44,550 nt of DNA from Lysobacteraceae bacterium PS02065 (lineage in GTDB: Bacteria > Pseudomonadota > Gammaproteobacteria > Xanthomonadales > Rhodanobacteraceae). The position numbers and the translations under genes are program-made. The notes below the pieces were generated by a model. That model saw only the letters and a program-made list of their open reading frames with translations. It had not been told where the DNA came from and made no database searches. Location of the stretch: NCBI GenBank assembly GCA_029959555.1, contig JASCPI010000041.1, positions 1-44,550 of the forward strand, in the 5' to 3' direction. Position 1 is the first letter of the stretch. Each line of letters opens with the position of its first letter. Of the stretch, positions 1 to 8,543 are shown piece by piece.

Positions 1-1815
1 GGACGCCACCGGCACCGCGGTCGCGGCCGGCGCAGGGCCGCCGGTGTCGGCGACCGGCGCGGGCGCCGGCGAGCCACCGCCGCCTGGACCTCCCGGACCG
101 CGCGGATCGCCGTCGACACGCAACGGCCAGTAGCCGAGCGCCTCGAGGCTGCTGCGGGTGACGTCGAGGATGCGCTCGCGGCCACCACGCTGTTCGCGTG
201 TGGCCTCGAGGTAGTACTCGATCGACGCGAGCGCGTCGGCGAGCTTGTCCATCTGCTCGTTGGTCGGCACGCGGCGATGGCGGATCAGTTCGATCTCGAC
301 GAAACCGACGATGCCGCCCATGAGCTCGGCCGCGGCACCGAGGTCGAGCATGCGCAGCGCGCCCGAGATCTCCTCGAGCAGGCGCGGGATCTGCTCGACG
401 CGCGCGTGATCCCACGGCGACTCGATGAACGCGATGACGTCGTGCTTGGCCTGCTGGATGTTGATCGCAGCCTCGCGCATGAGCGCGTCGAGGATCTTGC
501 GCACCTCGGCCTTGGGCAGTTCGAGGGCGCCATCCTCCTCCGGACCACCGGCGGCGCCGAGGCGCTCGATATGGTCGTCGAGCGAGGCTTCGACGTAGAG
601 CAGCGCACCGGCGACGTCGAGCAGCGTGCCTTCGTCGGCGGCACGCTTCTCGGTGGCGATCTCCTCGACCACGCCACGCTGCTCGGTGACGACGCGACGC
701 GGGACGCCGAGGCCGAGCATGCCCAGCGTGTCGCGCACGCGGTCGAGCACGTCGACCTGCGCGAGCAGATCGCCGGGCACGCGGTTCTGCGCGCGCAGGA
801 AGATGTCGAGCGACTCCTTGACGCGCAGCAGATCGTCCTTGATCGCCGTGGAGACGGTGTCGAGCAGGGTGCGGTTGTGGCCCGAGATCGAGCCCTTGGC
901 GTGCTCGACCTCCTGGTCGGTCGGCAGCAGTTCGCCGAGGCGATAGGTCGTGCGGATCGCCTCGACGCGTGGCGTGTGGCTGCCCGAGTGGGCGATGTAA
1001 TAGAGCAGGTTCTGCACGAGCTCGCGTGGCGGCGCCGAGGTCAGGCCTTCCTCGCCGAACTCGGCGTAGCGGCGGATCTCGCGATCGATGCCGCCGAACA
1101 GCAGCTTGATCGCCGCGCTCGGCTCGAGGCTGCCGTCGCTGACCGCATCGGCCACGGCCGCGCTGATCCAGAACAGTCGACGTGGCTCGTCGCCGTGCGC
1201 GACGGTCGTGCGCAGGCGGTCGAGCACGTCGCGCAGGCGCGCCGGGTTTTCCAGCGCACCGGAATCGCGGAACCACTTGAGCAGCGCGGCCTGGAACGCG
1301 AGGCGCAGGCGCAACGCGAGCGCACGCACGTCCTTGAGCGGCAACGGCTCGGCGACGCCGGCCGCGGCCTGCGGCAGCGGGATCGAGAGGTCCGGCGAGA
1401 ACAGCACGGACTCGGTCAGCAGCTTCTCGCCCCGGCAGGCGCGCAGGTCGTTGAGCAGCGGCAGCAGGACGATCGGGATGTCCTTGTGGCCGCTCTGCAC
1501 GCGCTCGAGGTAATCGGGCAGCTGCACCATGCCGCGCATCAGCACGGAATAGGCCTCGTCGCGCTGGCGCACGCCGTCGGCGAGCAGCGCATCGGCGAGG
1601 CGCTCCATCTCCTCGATCACCATCGCCGCGCCGTACAGCTCGACCATGCGCAGCGTGCCCTGCGCCTGGTGCAGGTAGGTCGTGCAGAAGCGCATGAGGC
1701 TCGCGTCGGCGGGATCGTCGACGTAGGCCTCGAGCGCCTGGCGCGCCTGCTTGAGCGTCTCGTCGAGCTCGCCCTTGACCCAGCTGAGGGTGGTGAAATC
1801 GTCGTGCAGTTTCAT
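1..1815 (-). CDS. chpA: ChpA/PilL-type hybrid sensor kinase of the pilus chemotaxis system, N-terminal part only
   Basis: This is the central CheA-like kinase of the Chp system, which passes surface signals from PilJ through PilI to the regulators PilG and PilH and so controls type IV pilus extension, retraction and cAMP. About 605 codons are visible. They begin MKLHDDFTTLSWVKGELDET and closely resemble the N-terminus of Pseudomonas ChpA, including the stretch with LPLLNDLRACRGEKLL near residue 120. This part corresponds to the degenerate N-terminal Hpt-like modules; the active Hpt, kinase and receiver domains lie beyond the left edge. A Pro/Gly/Ala-rich linker begins near residue 560. The ATG follows a weak GCGGAA site. 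A 180-bp gap separates it from pilJ, where Pseudomonas has the methyltransferase gene pilK; none is present. Family assignment is secure. Confidence 0.93.
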   Translation of the reverse strand, partial: MKLHDDFTTLSWVKGELDETLKQARQALEAYVDDPADASLMRFCTTYLHQAQGTLRMVELYGAAMVIEEMERLADALLADGVRQRDEAYSVLMRGMVQLPDYLERVQSGHKDIPIVLLPLLNDLRACRGEKLLTESVLFSPDLSIPLPQAAAGVAEPLPLKDVRALALRLRLAFQAALLKWFRDSGALENPARLRDVLDRLRTTVAHGDEPRRLFWISAAVADAVSDGSLEPSAAIKLLFGGIDREIRRYAEFGEEGLTSAPPRELVQNLLYYIAHSGSHTPRVEAIRTTYRLGELLPTDQEVEHAKGSISGHNRTLLDTVSTAIKDDLLRVKESLDIFLRAQNRVPGDLLAQVDVLDRVRDTLGMLGLGVPRRVVTEQRGVVEEIATEKRAADEGTLLDVAGALLYVEASLDDHIERLGAAGGPEEDGALELPKAEVRKILDALMREAAINIQQAKHDVIAFIESPWDHARVEQIPRLLEEISGALRMLDLGAAAELMGGIVGFVEIELIRHRRVPTNEQMDKLADALASIEYYLEATREQRGGRERILDVTRSSLEALGYWPLRVDGDPRGPGGPGGGGSPAPAPVADTGGPAPAATAVPVAS

Positions 1816-1995
1816 CGTGTTCCGCTCGCGTTGGCGCGATCCGTCCGTTGTCACCCTACCCCGATGTCCGATCGCGAAACACTACGCCCAGCACAGGACA
1901 GCCGATGCGCCACGGCCCGCCCCTTACGTGGCGGGTCCGCGATGCCGCTGGTCGTCCCGTGCGCGCGTCGTCTCCGTCGGGGCGGGTTGCGAAAA

Positions 1996-4023
1996 TCAGC
2001 CCGGCAGCTTGAAGTCGGCGACCGAGCGGCGCAGGTCGGCGGCCAGGTGGGCCAGGTTGCCGATCGACTCCGCCGTCTGGCTCGCGCCGACCGAGGTCTG
2101 CGTCGTGATCTCCTGGATGACGTTCATCGTGGCCGAGATGTTGGTCGCCGCGGCCGACTGCTGGCGCGCGGCCGTGGAGATGTTCTGGATGAGGTCCGCG
2201 AGATCGTGCGAGACCTTCTCGATCTCGCCGAGCGCGAGGCCCGCGTCCTCGGCCAGGCGCGCACCGGCGACCACCTCCGCGGTCGTCTGCTCCATCGAGC
2301 TGACCGCTTCGTTGGTGTCGGACTGAATCGTCTGGACCAGCGTCTCGATGCGCTTGGTCGCGTTGGTCGAGCGTTCCGCGAGGCGCTGGACCTCGTCGGC
2401 GACGACCGCGAAGCCGCGGCCCGCCTCGCCCGCGGACGCCGCCTGGATCGCGGCGTTGAGCGCGAGGATGTTGGTCTGCTCGGCGATGTCGTTGATGAGC
2501 TCGACGATCGATCCGATTTCCTGCGAGGACTCGCCGAGGCGCTTGATGCGCTTGGAGGTCTCCTGGATCTGGTCGCGGATCGAGTCCATGCCCTGGATCG
2601 TCTGGCGCACGATGGCGGCGCCCTTGGCGGCGATCTGCACGGAGCGCTGCGCCACGTCGGCCGATTCGGCCGAGTTCTTCGACACCTCGTCGATCGACAC
2701 CGCGATCTCGTTGATCGCGGCCGACGCCGAGGTGATCTGCTGCGCCTGGTGCTCGGCGGCCTCGGCGAGGTGCATCGCGGTGGCCTGCGTCTCCTGCGCG
2801 GCGGCGGACACCTGCACGGCGGTCTCGTTGATCGTGGTCACGAGCGAACGGAGCGCCTCGACCGCGAAGTTGATCGAGTCCGCGATCGCGCCGGTGATGT
2901 CCTCGGTGACGGTCGCCTTGACGGTGAGGTCGCCTTCGGCGAGCGAGCCCATCTCGTCGAGCAGGCGGAGAATCGCCTCCTGGTTGCGCTGGTTGAGCTC
3001 GGCGGAGGTCTGGTAGCGACGCTGCTGGTCGCGCACGAGGGCGACGCCGAGCAGGATGACGAGGATGATCGCGACGCCCGCGGCGACCGCACCCCAGATC
3101 GGGTTCGGGAACACGCGCTTGGTCGGCAGTTCGTCGAGGCTCTTGGCCACGTCCTCGGCCTTGAGCGCGACTTCCTTGCTGTCGGTGATGATCGAGTCGG
3201 CGGCGCGCTTGATGTCCTGCAGGCCGGTGGCGACGTCGAGGATCTTGCGCACGGGTGCGTCGAGCGCGAGCCACTGCTGGGCCACGTCGGCGAGGATCTG
3301 GCGTGCGTTCGGCTGGTCGATGCGCGCGCCGGCGCCGCCCTCGATCATGTTGTTGAGCACGGACGTGTACAGCGCGGCGTCGCGCGACAGGCCGTCGGCG
3401 GCGGACTGCGCCTCGCGGCCGCCCTGGCCGATCTCCTGCACGCGGCGGATCATGCGGTCGGCGAGCAGCATCTGGCGCGTCGCGATGTAGACCTGGCCGG
3501 CCGAGGCGCTGCGCTCGGTCAGGATGTTGACGACCTCGTTCATGCGCGAGTTGAGCACCGGCATCGTCCCGGCGAAGTCTTCCGAGGTCGCCGACGTGTC
3601 GAGGACGAGGCTCTTGCCGTCGAGGATCTTGGTCGCGTTGACCTGCACGCGCACCCACGCGCTGTCGAGGGTCTTGAGCGCCTCGCCGACGCCGCCCTCG
3701 CTCTCGTAGCCCGGCATGCCGGTCGCGGCATCGCCCTGCTTGAGATCGCGGATGAGCTTGTCGATCTCGTTGCGCGTGGACTCGAGTTCGTTGAACGAAT
3801 CGAGGTTGCCGCCGGCGGCGTCGGCCGCGTAGGTGGCCAGCGACTGCGAGAGCACGCGCACCTGGGTGGTCAGCGAACTGGCCTGGCGATCCTCGTTGTT
3901 CTTGATCGTCAGCCAGCCGAAATCCACGGCCGCGAACGCGATCGCGAGGACGAGCAGGAAGATCAGGGCGGTATTGCCGCCACCTGGTCGTTCGCTGCCG
4001 ACCGCACCGGAAGTCGTACTCAT
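1996..4023 (-). CDS. pilJ: PilJ, methyl-accepting chemotaxis protein for twitching motility
   Basis: PilJ is the inner-membrane receptor of the Chp system and drives the ChpA kinase. The 675-aa product has a transmembrane helix at about residues 19-38, a periplasmic region of about 270 residues as expected for the paired PilJ sensor modules, a second helix near 310-332 and a long cytoplasmic coiled coil. The MCP signalling hairpin, with QTNILALNAAIQAA and GFAVVADEVQRLAERS, lies near residues 490-540. A GTG three codons upstream is open, but GGAG sits five bases before the ATG at 4023, so I use the ATG. It lies 61 bp after pilI in the same orientation. Length matches Pseudomonas PilJ. Confidence 0.95.
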   Translation of the reverse strand: MSTTSGAVGSERPGGGNTALIFLLVLAIAFAAVDFGWLTIKNNEDRQASSLTTQVRVLSQSLATYAADAAGGNLDSFNELESTRNEIDKLIRDLKQGDAATGMPGYESEGGVGEALKTLDSAWVRVQVNATKILDGKSLVLDTSATSEDFAGTMPVLNSRMNEVVNILTERSASAGQVYIATRQMLLADRMIRRVQEIGQGGREAQSAADGLSRDAALYTSVLNNMIEGGAGARIDQPNARQILADVAQQWLALDAPVRKILDVATGLQDIKRAADSIITDSKEVALKAEDVAKSLDELPTKRVFPNPIWGAVAAGVAIILVILLGVALVRDQQRRYQTSAELNQRNQEAILRLLDEMGSLAEGDLTVKATVTEDITGAIADSINFAVEALRSLVTTINETAVQVSAAAQETQATAMHLAEAAEHQAQQITSASAAINEIAVSIDEVSKNSAESADVAQRSVQIAAKGAAIVRQTIQGMDSIRDQIQETSKRIKRLGESSQEIGSIVELINDIAEQTNILALNAAIQAASAGEAGRGFAVVADEVQRLAERSTNATKRIETLVQTIQSDTNEAVSSMEQTTAEVVAGARLAEDAGLALGEIEKVSHDLADLIQNISTAARQQSAAATNISATMNVIQEITTQTSVGASQTAESIGNLAHLAADLRRSVADFKLPG

Positions 4024-4084
4024 CGTCTCCACCTCGCCCCTGGGTTGCGGATCGGTGCGGCGTTCCTCGCCGCGTCCCGGTCCT

Positions 4085-4636
4085 TCATGCCGATGCCTGC
4101 TGGAACTCCGTCGTGCGCACCAGTGCGGTCATGCTGAACAGACCCCACAGGATGTCGCCGAGCTGCACCTTCTCGCCGACGTACCGGGCGTAGCGGGCAT
4201 CCTCCTCCCCGAAGGCCTGCGCACGCTGTTCGTCGGAAAAACTTCTCTGCCCTAGCACCTCGTCGACGAGCAGCCCGACGCTGCCGCCGTGCTGGCGCAC
4301 GACGAGCACGCGCGAAGCCTCGGTGAGCTCGCTGCGCGCGCCTTCGATATGGCCGCGCAGGTCGATCACCGCGACGAGGTTGCCGCGCACGTTGGCCACG
4401 CCGAGCATCCACGATTGCGTGCCGGGCACGACCGTGAGCGCGGGCATGGTCAGGATTTCGTTGACCTCGGAGATGCCGCTCACGAGGTGATGGCTGCCGA
4501 CGCGGAAGCCGATGCCGCGCCAGAGGCCCGGCGCGTCGACCTGCTCGGGAAGGCCGGCGACGTGCGCGAGGCTGCGCTGCTCGTAGTCGGCCAGCGTCGC
4601 GAACGGTGTGGACGGCGTGTCGGCGGCGTTGCCCAT
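4085..4636 (-). CDS. pilI: PilI, CheW-like coupling protein
   Basis: PilI links the PilJ receptor to the ChpA kinase in the cytoplasm. The 183-aa product is a single CheW-like domain: an N-terminal region rich in A, T and P, then GIGFRVGSHHLV, VANVRGNLVAVIDLRGHI (the CheW core near residues 100-117) and SVGLLVDEVLGQR. The frame is open further upstream into pilH. The chosen ATG at 4636 follows GAGGGA by about eight bases, and that site overlaps the pilH stop codon, so the two genes are probably translationally coupled. Position between pilH and pilJ matches the order in Pseudomonas and Xanthomonas. Confidence 0.93.
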   Translation of the reverse strand: MGNAADTPSTPFATLADYEQRSLAHVAGLPEQVDAPGLWRGIGFRVGSHHLVSGISEVNEILTMPALTVVPGTQSWMLGVANVRGNLVAVIDLRGHIEGARSELTEASRVLVVRQHGGSVGLLVDEVLGQRSFSDEQRAQAFGEEDARYARYVGEKVQLGDILWGLFSMTALVRTTEFQQASA

Positions 4637-4647
4637 GCGCGCGTCCC

Positions 4648-5013
4648 TCAGGCCGCCAGCAGCGTGTCGATGCGGCTGAGCAGGTCGCGGGCTTCGACCG
4701 GCTTGGTCATGAAGTCCTTGGCGCCCTGGCGCAGCCCCCATACGCGGTCCGTCTCCATCGATTTCGTGGTCACGATGAGGATCGGGATGCTGGCCGTGCT
4801 CGCGTCGCGGCTGAGGTCGCGCGTGGCCTGGAAACCGTTCATGCCGGGCATGATGACGTCCATGATCACGAGATCCGGCCGCTCGCGGCGGACCGCCTCG
4901 ATGCCCAGCTCGGCGCTCGCCGCGCTGCTGACGCGATGCCCCGCCTTGGACAGCAACGTGGTGAACACGTGCACGTCCGTCGGCGAGTCGTCGATGATGA
5001 AGATGTGCGCCAC
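4648..5013 (-). CDS. pilH: PilH, CheY-like response regulator
   Basis: PilH is a single-domain receiver phosphorylated by ChpA; with PilG it sets the balance of pilus retraction and extension. The product starts at a GTG (MAHIFIIDDSPTD) and is 121 aa, the usual PilH length. The acidic pocket IIDDS, the phosphoacceptor in LVIMDVIMPGMNGFQ, the TT switch residues and the conserved lysine in FMTKPVEARD are all present. A longer in-frame version would begin at 5070 with an arginine- and histidine-rich leader that has no counterpart in the family and would overlap pilG. AGGGGAAAGG stands just before the GTG and supports the shorter form. It starts 40 bp after the pilG stop. Confidence 0.94.
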   Translation of the reverse strand: MAHIFIIDDSPTDVHVFTTLLSKAGHRVSSAASAELGIEAVRRERPDLVIMDVIMPGMNGFQATRDLSRDASTASIPILIVTTKSMETDRVWGLRQGAKDFMTKPVEARDLLSRIDTLLAA

Positions 5014-5053
5014 CGCCTTTCCCCTGTCAGTCGAATGGCCATGCCTGGTGTGC

Positions 5054-5503
5054 CTACTTCCACTCCACATGCCGCCGGATCGCCCCGAGCAGTTCCTCGC
5101 GCGTGAACGGCTTCGTGAGGTACTGCTCCGATCCGACGATGCGCCCCCTCGCCTTGTCGAACAGGCCGTCCTTGGAGGACAGCATGATGACCGGCGTACT
5201 GCGGAACATCTGGTTGTTCTTGATGAGCGCGCAGGTCTGGTACCCGTCCAGGCGCGGCATCATGATGTCGACGAAGATGATCTGCGGCTGCTGGTCGGAG
5301 ATCTTGGCGAGCGCCTCGAAGCCGTCGGTCGCCGTGACGACCTCGCAGCCTTCCTTGCGCAACAAGGTCTCCGCCGTGCGACGGATGGTCTTCGAATCGT
5401 CGATGACCATGACCTTGAGGCCGCCCAAGCTGCCCTGTTTCGTCTCGTCCACCTGACTAGGACTCCCCAAACCACCTGAGAAACCGATATCGGCGCGGTC
5501 CAT
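5054..5503 (-). CDS. pilG: PilG, CheY-like response regulator
   Basis: PilG is the receiver that promotes pilus extension and cAMP production downstream of ChpA. The core GLKVMVIDDSKTIRRTAETL, the phosphorylation site IIFVDIMMPRLDGYQTCALI and KPFTREELLGAI are nearly identical to Pseudomonas PilG. The 149-aa form from the ATG at 5503 has roughly 20 extra residues before the receiver core (MDRADIGFSGGLGSPSQVDE). A GTG at 5509 is also possible, and the ribosome site is weak, so the exact start is unsure. It is the first gene of the pilGHIJ-chpA operon, with a good promoter about 90 bp upstream, and is divergent from gshB. Confidence 0.94.
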   Translation of the reverse strand: MDRADIGFSGGLGSPSQVDETKQGSLGGLKVMVIDDSKTIRRTAETLLRKEGCEVVTATDGFEALAKISDQQPQIIFVDIMMPRLDGYQTCALIKNNQMFRSTPVIMLSSKDGLFDKARGRIVGSEQYLTKPFTREELLGAIRRHVEWK

Positions 5504-5602
5504 GACCACGCCGACTCACCGACCGGAACGTACCGGGCGCGCACCGCGGAGGTGCGCTCGCCGAAGGGCGGAATGGCCGCTGTCATCCGGCACCCACCGC
5601 TT

Positions 5603-5630
5603 CTTATCCAATACTTAGCTAAGCTGTCAA
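5603..5630 (-). promoter_or_regulatory. Sigma70-type promoter for pilGHIJ-chpA
   Basis: Read on the minus strand, a perfect TTGACA (5630-5625) is followed after 16 bp by GATAAG (5608-5603, four of six matches to TATAAT). This is a rare AT-rich island in a GC-rich region. The spacer holds the perfect palindrome CTTAGCTAAG (5614-5623). The predicted transcript would begin near 5596, giving a leader of about 93 nt before the pilG ATG. Confidence 0.6.
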
Positions 5631-5779
5631 GTTATGCGCCTAAGCCACGAGATTTGCTGGAATCCTTCGGGCTTGGCGGCACCCCGGACAGCGAGCCCCC
5701 TTGGCCCCGAGTGTAAACTACGCAACCCCTTCGCAACGCGATCGCGCGCACAAATGACCGGTTCGTCCAGGAGCCCCGC

Positions 5780-6727
5780 ATGACCCGCACCCTCGGCGTC
5801 CTCATGGACCCCATCGCCGGCATCACGATCAAGAAGGACACCACCTTCGCGATGCTGCTCGAAGCCCAGCGCCGCGGCTGGCGCATCGCCTACATGACCC
5901 AGGGCGATCTCGCGATCCGCCACGGCGAGCCGTGGGCCAGGCTGGCCCCGCTCGAGGTGCGCGAGGACCCGCGCGACTGGTTCACGCTCGGCGAGGCGGT
6001 CTGGACCGACCTGCGCACGGTCGATGCCGTGCTTGCCCGCAAGGATCCGCCGGTCGATGCACAGTTCATCTACGACACCCACGTGCTGCAGCTGGCCCAC
6101 GACGCCGGCGTGCTCGTGGTCAACGACCCGCGTGGGCTGCGCGACGCCAACGAAAAGCTGTTCACCCAGCACTTCCCGCAGTGCTGCGCGCCGACCCTGG
6201 TCGCGCGCGAGCCGGCCGAGCTCAAGCGCTTCGCCGCCGAGCACGGCAAGGTCGTGCTCAAGCCGCTCGACGGCATGGGCGGACGCAGCATCTTCCTGTC
6301 GCACCACGGCGACCCGAACCTCAACGTGATCCTCGAGACGCTGACCGGCAACGGCCACGCGTTCGCGCTCGCGCAGAAGTTCATCCCCGAGATCAGCGCG
6401 GGCGACAAGCGCATCCTGCTCGTCGATGGCGAGCCGGTGCCGTACGCGCTCGCACGCATCCCGCAGGGCGACGAGTTCCGCGGCAACCTCGCCGCGGGCG
6501 GCCGCGGGGTCGGTGTGCCGTTGTCGGAGCGCGACCGCTGGATCGCCGCCCAGGTCGCGCCCGAACTGCGCCGTCGAGGCATGCTGTTCGTCGGCCTCGA
6601 CGTGATCGGCGACTGGCTGACCGAGATCAACGTCACATCCCCGACCTGCGTGCGCGAACTCGACGCGCAGTTCGGGCTTAACATCGCCGGCATGTTGTTC
6701 GACGTCATCGAGAACCGCCTCGCGTGA
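5780..6727 (+). CDS. gshB: Glutathione synthetase
   Basis: GshB is the cytoplasmic ATP-grasp ligase that joins gamma-glutamylcysteine to glycine, the last step of glutathione synthesis. The 315-aa product has the family N-terminus (GVLMDPIAGITIKKDTTFAM), the central NDPRGLRDANEKLF stretch, the ATP-grasp lysine region KVVLKPLDGMGGRSIF, the glycine-rich loop RGNLAAGGRG and the metal and substrate motif TEINVTSPTCVRE. Length matches E. coli GshB. AGGAG lies about eight bases before the ATG. It is divergent from pilG, as in Pseudomonas and Xanthomonas, and its stop overlaps the start of the TonB-like gene (GTGA), so the two are cotranscribed. TAAACT at 5714-5719 could be a -10 box, but I see no matching -35. 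Confidence 0.97.
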   Translation: MTRTLGVLMDPIAGITIKKDTTFAMLLEAQRRGWRIAYMTQGDLAIRHGEPWARLAPLEVREDPRDWFTLGEAVWTDLRTVDAVLARKDPPVDAQFIYDTHVLQLAHDAGVLVVNDPRGLRDANEKLFTQHFPQCCAPTLVAREPAELKRFAAEHGKVVLKPLDGMGGRSIFLSHHGDPNLNVILETLTGNGHAFALAQKFIPEISAGDKRILLVDGEPVPYALARIPQGDEFRGNLAAGGRGVGVPLSERDRWIAAQVAPELRRRGMLFVGLDVIGDWLTEINVTSPTCVRELDAQFGLNIAGMLFDVIENRLA

Positions 6728-7581
6728 ATGCGTCCGCCTCACCCGCCGATCGCCTCGGCGTCACGTTCCTGTTCTCGCTCGTCGCGCATGCGGTGGTCGT
6801 GCTCGGGGTGACGTTCTCGTACGCCAAGCGTCCGCCGACGCTGCCCGCGCTCGACGTGATCCTCGTGCAGTCGGCCAGCGGCGAGGCGCCGGACAAGGCC
6901 GACTTCCTCGCCCAGGCCTCCAACAGCGGCGGCGGTGATTCGGACAAGCCGAAGCGCCCGAGCGACCCGTTGTCGAGCGCGATCCCGAAGCCGACGCAAG
7001 GTGTCGTGCCGCGCGCCACCGAGGACGGCGCGCCGCGCCCGAGCGAAGCCACGCGGGCCGAATTGCTGACCACGCGCCAGTCGGACACGGCCGCCACGAC
7101 GGCTCGCGAGACGCCCGACGCGCCCGACACGCGACTGCCGCTCGAACGCGAGATCGCCGAACGCAAGCTCGAGATGGCGCGCCTCGCGCAGGAGATCCAG
7201 CGCGAATCGGAGCAGTACGCCAAGCGCCCGAAGCGCAAGTACATCTCGGCCAACACGCGGGAGTACGCGTACGCCTCGTACATGAGCGCGTGGGTCGCGC
7301 GCATCGAGCGCATCGGCAACCTCAACTATCCGGACGACGCGCGCCGCCAGGAACTGCATGGCCAGCTGGTGCTCACGGTCGGCCTCAACCGCGACGGCAG
7401 CGTCAAGAGCATCGACGTGATCCAGCCGAGTGGCCACAAGATCCTCGACGACGCGGCGATCCGCATCGTCAACCTGTCCGCGCCGTTCAACGCGTTGCCG
7501 CAGGGCAGCGAGGCCGTCGACGAGCTCTACATCACGCGTACGTGGCAGTTCCTGCCGGGCAACGTGCTGCGCAACCGCTGA
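6724..7581 (+). CDS. TonB-like energy transducer
   Basis: TonB proteins carry proton-motive energy from ExbBD in the inner membrane to outer-membrane receptors. The 285-aa product has an N-terminal signal-anchor helix (about residues 13-34), a Pro/Ser/Ala-rich periplasmic linker, a charged helix near residues 140-165 and a C-terminal TonB domain. That domain runs from YMSAWVARIERIGNLNYPDDA through LVLTVGLNRDGSVKSIDVIQ to ITRTWQF. It starts at a GTG overlapping the gshB stop. The position matches tonB3 of P. aeruginosa, which lies between gshB and yqgE and affects twitching, so a role in pilus function is plausible but inferred. No exbB or exbD is nearby. Confidence 0.88.
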   Translation: MNASASPADRLGVTFLFSLVAHAVVVLGVTFSYAKRPPTLPALDVILVQSASGEAPDKADFLAQASNSGGGDSDKPKRPSDPLSSAIPKPTQGVVPRATEDGAPRPSEATRAELLTTRQSDTAATTARETPDAPDTRLPLEREIAERKLEMARLAQEIQRESEQYAKRPKRKYISANTREYAYASYMSAWVARIERIGNLNYPDDARRQELHGQLVLTVGLNRDGSVKSIDVIQPSGHKILDDAAIRIVNLSAPFNALPQGSEAVDELYITRTWQFLPGNVLRNR

Positions 7582-7584
7582 CGC

Positions 7585-8142
7585 TCACGCCGCGGCGCGC
7601 GCGCCGCCGTCGATGCAGGCGAGGAGCGCCTCGGTGAAGGCCTCCAGGTCGTCGGGCGTGCGGCTCGTGACGATGCCGTGGTCGACCACGACCTCGCGAT
7701 CGACCCAGCGCGCGCCGGCGTTCTCGAGATCCTTGCGGATCGACGCGACCGAGGTCACCGTGCGCCCCGCGAGCACGCCGGCATCGGCGAGCACCCAGGG
7801 GCCGTGGCAGATCGCCGCGACCGGCCGCCCGCGCGCGACGAGGTCGCGCACGAACGCACGCACGGTGTCGTTCGCGCGCAGCTGGTCCGGATTGAACAGA
7901 CCGCCAGGCACCACCGCACCGTCGTAGTCGGCCGCATCCGCGACCTCCACCGACCGGTTGACCGCGACCGAGAGGCCCTTCTCGAAATGCCGCATGCCCT
8001 GGATCTCGCCGGTCTCCGGCGATACCACGTGGACCGCCGCCCCGGCGCGGCTCAGCGCGCGCAGCGGCACGCTGAGTTCGGATTCCTCGAAACCGTGCGT
8101 CGCGACGATCGCGACGCGCTTGCCACGCAGGGAAGCGCTCAT
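7585..8142 (-). CDS. PfpI/DJ-1 family protein (type 1 glutamine amidotransferase fold)
   Basis: A 185-aa single-domain member of the DJ-1/PfpI superfamily, close to the YhbO/PfpI group, which are proposed deglycases or stress-protective enzymes of the cytoplasm. VAIVATHGFEESEL carries the conserved acidic residue, VVPGGLFNPDQLR the oxyanion loop, and PVAAICHGPWVLADA the nucleophilic cysteine in the AxCHG elbow. The frame is open 18 codons further upstream, but AAAGGAGGAA stands directly before the ATG at 8142 and fixes the start. The gene converges on the TonB-like gene with a 3-bp gap, and it interrupts the tonB-yqgE neighbourhood seen in Pseudomonas. The specific substrate cannot be told. 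Confidence 0.9.
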   Translation of the reverse strand: MSASLRGKRVAIVATHGFEESELSVPLRALSRAGAAVHVVSPETGEIQGMRHFEKGLSVAVNRSVEVADAADYDGAVVPGGLFNPDQLRANDTVRAFVRDLVARGRPVAAICHGPWVLADAGVLAGRTVTSVASIRKDLENAGARWVDREVVVDHGIVTSRTPDDLEAFTEALLACIDGGARAAA

Positions 8143-8531
8143 GGGTTCCTCCTTTCGCAAGGTGAGGTGAAGCGGCCACGACAGCGGCTGGCCCACCCTA
8201 GCGCACGCATGTAAAGACGGCGCGAAGAACGCGTTCGCACGATGTAGCGAACGTGCGCGGCGTCGCGGAACGGCCTATCGGGTGCCCGACGCCCGTCGGA
8301 ACGGCATGCAACGTGCCCGCGGGCGCCACGCCTCGCGAGGTCGCGGCCGCATCACGGCTCCGACGACCTGGGACGGCCGGCACGCGTGACGCACGGCCTC
8401 GCCTGTGCCAAGCGATCGAGCGCGCGGACCGTGCGCGTGCGACGGCCACGCCGCCGGGAAATGTGGCGCGCGTAACGTGTTCTGACCTTCGCAGGCGCCC
8501 GGCGACATGGCCGGCGGGCGCCGCCGCAACG
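8143..8531. other. Divergent intergenic region, no gene seen
   Basis: About 390 bp between the PfpI-like gene and yqgE. The plus-strand frame of yqgE stays open upstream to 8253, but that stretch is arginine- and proline-rich, has no ribosome site and would add a leader absent from YqgE proteins. The only signals I can support are the PfpI ribosome site at its left edge and the yqgE -10 box just beyond its right edge. Confidence 0.6.
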
Positions 8532-8543
8532 TACAATGCCGGC
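8532..8543 (+). promoter_or_regulatory. Leaderless-type -10 box of yqgE
   Basis: TACAAT (8532-8537, five of six matches to TATAAT) ends six bases before the yqgE ATG, and there is no Shine-Dalgarno sequence. Transcription would begin at or beside the start codon, as in leaderless mRNAs. I found no good -35. Confidence 0.5.

Noticed and set aside
277..4137. A 1286-codon open frame on the plus strand opposite chpA and pilJ
   Set aside because: It is a by-product of high GC content: the product is Arg/Asp/Val-rich, has no motifs, and lies antisense to clearly recognised genes.
8253..8543. Upstream extension of yqgE to a 284-aa protein
   Set aside because: The added 97 residues are low-complexity and absent from the family; a -10 box lies directly before the shorter start.
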